A stretch of 64,000 bases of DNA. Source: Macquaria australasica. Its lineage: Eukaryota; Chordata; Actinopteri; Centrarchiformes; Percichthyidae. Both the position numbers and the translations under genes were made by a program. The stretch is from assembly GCA_005408345.1 (NCBI GenBank), contig SEMN01001249.1, positions 1 through 64,000 on the forward strand. Direction: 5' to 3'. This document shows positions 59,732-64,000 of the stretch, one piece after another (the stretch's first letter is position 1; every line of letters starts with the position of its first letter). The notes beneath the pieces are model-generated. The model made no database searches, was not told where the DNA came from, and saw only the letters and a list, made by a program, of their open reading frames with translations.

Positions 59732-60908
59732 CATACACAGTATATATACATATACTAGGCCTGTTCAATTAATCCGTTTTAAATCGTAATCGGATTATAT
59801 AGTTAGGACGATGTTAAAAACGTGTAAATCGTAAAAACGATTTTTCACTTTAACTAGGGTAATTACGGTACAGCCCCCGTTCATGTATCTGGGCTGCGCT
59901 GGGTTGCCGTAGTGACTCCCGCCTCCTTCCTCCCATCGTGCTCTCCCCACATACTGTAAACAAACATGTCGGCGTTCGCTAAGGCCAGCGTGGATTTCGT
60001 TGCCAAAAAGACCAAGAGCAAGTCCGTTGTTTGGAAACGGTACGGCTTCGACGCTTCGGATGAAGAGCAAAATACTCCCCGTTGTAAAGTCCGTCTGAAG
60101 TCCGTGGCAGTTAAAGATCATAGCGCGACAAACTTATTTCAACACCTCCAGAAAAACCACGTACCGGAATGGCAGCAGTGTGTTGCAGAGCGGACCGCAC
60201 AAGAGAACGCGAATGCGGCTAAAACACCACCACCAACAGCAAGTAACTCTGCCGGTTTCTTTTTCACGTGGTGTACCATATGACAAGAACGAAAGGAGGT
60301 GGAAAAATATTACGGATGCAGTCACGTTTCACATCGCAAAAGACATGGTCCCGATCTACACCGTCGAAAAGGCTTTTATTATTTTTTTTCCCGTTAAATT
60401 AGAAAAGGTGTTTTGTTTTTTCATCAGGGATATAGCATGCACATAACTTACATGCTTGCAACTTGCAAGTGTTGATTTTTGTCTCAGGGATACAAATTAC
60501 ATTTTTTCAAGCTTTATTTATTTAAAAAAGTTAAAGTTTTGCACTTTATTCATTCATTTTTGTTTAATCAAGAGGATGGAGAAACCTTAAGTTTACTGTG
60601 AAAGTGAGGTTTTCACTTAATCCCAAAGGGATTGTTCTTTACAAGAAGATAGCATGGAGCAAAGCCAGATGGCAAAAGTTCGTAACGTTTAATAAAGAGC
60701 CAGGTTTGCGCTTTCATCCCATTGGGGAAATTGTTTGCAAAATGTGCAATAAAAATAGCATATTTGAAATAATTTATTTTTGTCATTTCACAAAAAAAAT
60801 AAATAAAAATAAAACAAAATCGTAATCATAATCGGAAATCGGGTTTTGAGAGAAGAAAATCGGGATTTTATTTTTGGGCAAAATCGAACAGCCCTAACAT
60901 ATACACAT

Positions 60909-60941
<33 letters not shown>

Positions 60942-60944
60942 TAC

Positions 60945-60988
<44 letters not shown>

Positions 60989-62887
60989 CGGTCCTCACTT
61001 GAGGAACTGGACTGAGGAGGGGAACAAGAGGGATAAAAAAGGCCAAGAGTGATGCTGTCGATTTGCGGATCCTAGTTACTGTCTCTTGAAATGACATTAC
61101 GCATTTCTTAATCAAATCAAGGCAACGAATCCGGCGCTATTATTGGTCGAACTCTTCTTCTTTTACTTTTCAGCAGGCTAGATGCTCGATAGCGGATTGC
61201 TGCTGCCTCCTGCTGTTAGACTTGAGTATTGCACAATTTGTCAAACGTACGAGGCGTCACCAGCTTTTTGTGTACTTTAGAGATAAATCGTACCAGCATA
61301 CTTTGATGTCAAAATGCGTACAGGTTGGCAGGTCTGCTAATTTAATAATTCCTTAGAAAGATTTTATCCTCCCAGTCCAGGTTGTTTGTAACTTTCAATA
61401 AGTTCTAGATAGTTAAGACATTTTATTACCAGCTGTAATAAAATAAAAGTATAGAAATATAGAAATAAATCACACTTAAGAAGGTGAAAATGAGAGCGAG
61501 TATAGAGCCTCTGGGATCAATTCAACAAACAACATAATTTGTAAGAACAATAAAACTGGATATTCTGTGAATTAACAGGTCAGAGGTCAGCCTGGATGTT
61601 TTGGCAGATTCTCACCTGCAGCAGCAGCATCAGCTCCGTGTTCTGGATGTCGACGGCAATGTCGAACGGTGTCTTGTCGAACTTACTGAGCGCGTGCACG
61701 TCGGCTCCGTGTTTGATGAGCGTCTCGGTGACGCCGTGGTGTCCGTGCTGCGCCGCCCAGTGCAGAGCCGTCATCTTCAGCATGTCTTTGGCGTTAATGT
61801 CTGCGCCGCTCTGAAAGGGCCGAGTCAAACACAGTGAAGAGGCGTTTAATGTCATATCAAAGAAGGATGTTCAGTTTGCTGCCTGTAAAAATATATTTCT
61901 CAGACAACGGCATCAGCTGATATTTGAGCTATTACCTGGGAAAATATCTAACATCCAGATTTAAATGAAACTGTGGAGTTATTAGAATTCAGAAAACATC
62001 ATTTCAGATGTTTGGCAACGTTTCCAGAAGCTTACAACACCAAATGTTTGATGATTAACAACTTCTTCAACAGTAAAATAAACTTCAGCTTGTTTCATGA
62101 CAGCTTTGGGAAGTCGAGGATCAAAGGTCACAGCAGCCAGACGGTTACTTTTCAGACCTGAAGGAACCCAAATCAGCTAAACTCCAGAGTGAGGTCAGAA
62201 TAAATCCAGATCAGTTCTCACCCGGACCAGCAGCTCCACAATGACAGTGTGTCCCTCGGCGGCAGCCATGTGCAATGGAGTCCTGTCCACCTTGGTGCGG
62301 GCGTCTCTGCTGACGCCGGCTCTCAGCAGGACGTCGGCGGTGGAGTAATGACCGTGCTGAGCGGCCAGGTGGAGGGGGGACGTCCCCAGCTACAGGACAC
62401 AGACATCATATCTTTATATTCACCTGCCTGCTCAACACCAGCGATAAACATGAAATAAATAACACAACACAGGCTTCTTAATCAGGTGTAAATGACACGA
62501 CTCGCAGAGATCCCAAAACCACAATCACTAACGTCAGAAGTGAAAAAAAAAAAAAGTAATAATAATAATAATCAAAAAGAACCATCATTAAAACAGAAAC
62601 CCAGAAACCAAAGGGACGCCTTCTGCTGTTTTACTGATCTGTCTTTTGTCAGTTCATTCTTTTACTGGGACACAGGAGCTGTAAGATACATGTGGGGTGG
62701 ATGGAATCATCCGTTATGGACTAAATAACAAACTGCAGGACATTTAAACAACAGACAGAGGTTTGAGTTGAAGTCTCACCCAGTCGGTGGTGAACGGAGC
62801 TCCGTTGGCCATCAGGTTCCTGACCTCATCGTCCTGACCTTTACGAGCCGCCTCCAGCAGACGCTTCCCCAGGTCCACCAACGACAT
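58221..62887 (-). CDS. gabpb2: Gabpb2, GA-binding protein beta subunit 2
   Basis: Seven coding exons on the minus strand: 62887-62780, 62389-62222, 61810-61616, 59628-59460, 59375-59199, 59104-58986 and 58556-58221 (TAA). Frames join cleanly to 423 residues (human 448). The start MSLVDLGKRLLEAARKGQDD lies directly behind a CAG acceptor, so non-coding 5' exon(s) lie further right. Ankyrin repeats fill residues about 1-157 (TSPLHLAAQHGHYSTADVLL; RTPLHMAAAEGHTVIVELLV; KMTALHWAAQHGHHGVTETL). A region related to the GABPB activation segment follows (QFIIQGIPAIQGGVVNLAEL; GGQRVITIVTDQHGNLQTTG), then basic SRKRKLEV. The last exon encodes a leucine-zipper-like coiled coil (ELLQRQLQEANRKAQEYRQQ) and an acidic tail. 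GABP-beta joins the ETS protein GABP-alpha through its ankyrins and supplies activation and dimerisation functions. The coiled coil and tail match GABPB2 rather than GABPB1. One intron carries a hAT element. Confidence 0.95.
59675..59745. repeat. (AT)n/(CA)n microsatellite at hAT insertion site
   Basis: TATATA, then ACATACAC, repeats immediately left of the hAT target duplication. Matching (CA)n and (AT)n runs lie to its right (60920-60983), so the transposon landed inside a microsatellite. Confidence 0.9.
59756..60896 (+). mobile_element. hAT-type DNA transposon, internally deleted
   Basis: 1141 bp flanked by a perfect 8-bp target duplication ACATATAC (59748-59755 and 60897-60904), as hAT elements make. 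The terminal inverted repeats are TAGGCCTGTTCAATTA on the left and, as reverse complement, TAGGGCTGTTCGATTT on the right. Subterminal AATCGTAATCGG-type words occur near both ends. Inside are the N-terminus and one short internal block of a transposase; the catalytic core is gone. Non-autonomous, inserted in a gabpb2 intron opposite to the gene. Confidence 0.9.
59966..60446 (+). pseudogene. Remnant hAT (ZBED-like) transposase
   Basis: The first frame (59966-60283, 105 codons) starts MSAFAKASVDFVAKKTKSKS and has a BED-like layout (SVVWKRYGF, PRCKVRLKSV, NLFQHLQKNHVPEWQQC). The second Cys of the usual CxxC pair is Arg. A second frame (60180-60446) holds RRWKNITDAVTFHIAKDMVP and IYTVEKAF, the block that normally precedes the catalytic domain. 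Then it ends in AT-rich sequence. It cannot encode an active transposase. Confidence 0.8.
60905..61615. other. Rest of the gabpb2 intron right of the hAT element
   Basis: CA and AT runs (60920-60983) are followed by unique sequence to the ankyrin exon boundary at 61616. Nothing recognised. Confidence 0.5.
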
Positions 62888-64000
62888 CTGACCCAGAGAC
62901 ACAGAGAGGCGTTTACAACGCAGGGACATTTATGTCCTTAAGTGCATCTCATCAAACAAAACATCTCTGCAGTTTCACACTTTATTCTACATGAACACGC
63001 AAACACATTCCTCTGTTCACAAGTTTAACTTGTTTATTTCAGAGGTTTACCATCCAGCATGTTGTTCATCAGTGTACCCGTCCAGTGATGGAATGTAACT
63101 AAGTACATTTACTCAAGTACTGTACTTAAGTACATATTTGAGGTACGTGTACTTTACTTGAGTATTTTCTTTTCATGTTACTTTCCACTTCCACACCACC
63201 ACATCTCAGAGGGAAATGTACTCTTTACTGCACTACATTTATCTGACAGCTTTAGTTACTTTACATATTAAACCTGTTTAATTAATACGACTTAACAACA
63301 CAAATGATCCTGTGGAGCTCAACAGTAGAACAAGGCATTAACATGGACACACCCTGTCGCTGTAAGATGATTGTTACAGATGATCAGTAGAATTTAGTGA
63401 AAATTAACACTATTACTGCATTATAGCTTATAGCTGAAGTAATACAACTACACTATAATATAGTAAAAACTATTAGGTTAGTGTAATACAGAAAATGAAT
63501 AGGTAACTATTTGAAAACTCACTCGTCTTTTTTTTGTAAAAATGCCAAAATGTCTTAAAGGAGAATCTGTGCTGGTTTTATTAACAGACTGTTAAATCTG
63601 TTGACTTGGACTGAAATGGTTTTAAGCATTTTTCACTATTTTCAGACATTTTATGGACCAAACGACTCATTGCTTAAACAAGAAAACAACCCGAGATTAT
63701 GGAATATAATCTGTAATGGCAATACTAATAACAATAAAACAAACAGACAGAAGTCCAAATACAAGTAAAACCACCAAACATCTGCACAGCTGCTACCTTT
63801 CTCCGATACACTGTTCATCCATGTTTTCTCATTATAATCAAACTTCAGTCTACCTGCATGTGTGTTTACAGCCTTTGCAGATTTTGCCAAAACTTAAACG
63901 GAAAGGTTACGAGTCGGTAAACGTTTTATTAAAATATAACGACAGATATATGGCGACATATCGTGCCTGAAAAGAGCCAAAACACTGTGTCCGATAATGG
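62888..64000. other. gabpb2 upstream intron or 5' flank with repeats
   Basis: No exon recognised. 63085-63320 is a dispersed repeat of the AAGTACATTTACTCAAGTAC type, related to 25715-25860. 63595-63720 contains the MITE-family words TTTTTCACTATTTTCAGACA and TTTATGGACCAAACGA. A non-coding gabpb2 exon may lie here or beyond the window. Confidence 0.5.

Overview
This 64 kb window is vertebrate nuclear DNA, most likely from a percomorph teleost. Every gene is split by GT-AG introns. (CA/GT)n microsatellites are dense, the retroelements are typical fish types (a Tx1/L1-like LINE, Rex3/RTE copies, a tRNA-derived SINE, hAT-type DNA elements), and one gene is a fish-type Toll-like receptor. An assembly gap of 694 N lies at 38500-39193.

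Layout, left to right. 1-1503 is a minisatellite. 2155-8252 (+) holds the last 14 coding exons of vps45; its N-terminal exon(s) are outside the window. 10148-14658 (+) is a Toll-like receptor of the TLR11 subfamily (TLR22/TLR23-like), with one large LRR exon and two small TIR exons. 16474-34795 (+) is plekho1, ten exons, whose 10.5 kb second intron holds two LINE insertions, a SINE and older repeats. 34796-47274 has no gene I can support; it holds the gap, tandem repeats and a pair of inverted 120-bp sequences. 47275-52799 (-) is anp32e, seven coding exons starting at a GC-rich promoter. 53041-58220 has no recognised coding exon and probably includes the long gabpb2 3' UTR. 58221-62887 (-) is gabpb2, seven coding exons, with an internally deleted hAT transposon in one intron. 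62888-64000 is gabpb2 5' flank or intron.

The order vps45-plekho1-anp32e-gabpb2 matches genes that lie near each other on human 1q21, so this is conserved synteny. The TLR between vps45 and plekho1 is the main departure from the human order. The genes do not form a pathway: they act in endosomal SNARE control (Vps45), innate recognition (TLR), PH-domain scaffolding at the plasma membrane (Plekho1), H2A.Z chaperoning and phosphatase inhibition (Anp32e), and ETS-partner transcription (Gabpb2). I found no clearly new multi-gene system. The most interesting signals are the Ser-Pro repeat expansion in plekho1, the TLR with its altered BB-loop residue, a dated-looking hAT deletion derivative with perfect 8-bp target duplications, a SINE whose tail matches the Rex3 tail in the same intron, a perfect 21-bp hairpin near the anp32e promoter, and an array of alternating CCATTTTG/CAAAATGG motifs downstream of gabpb2.
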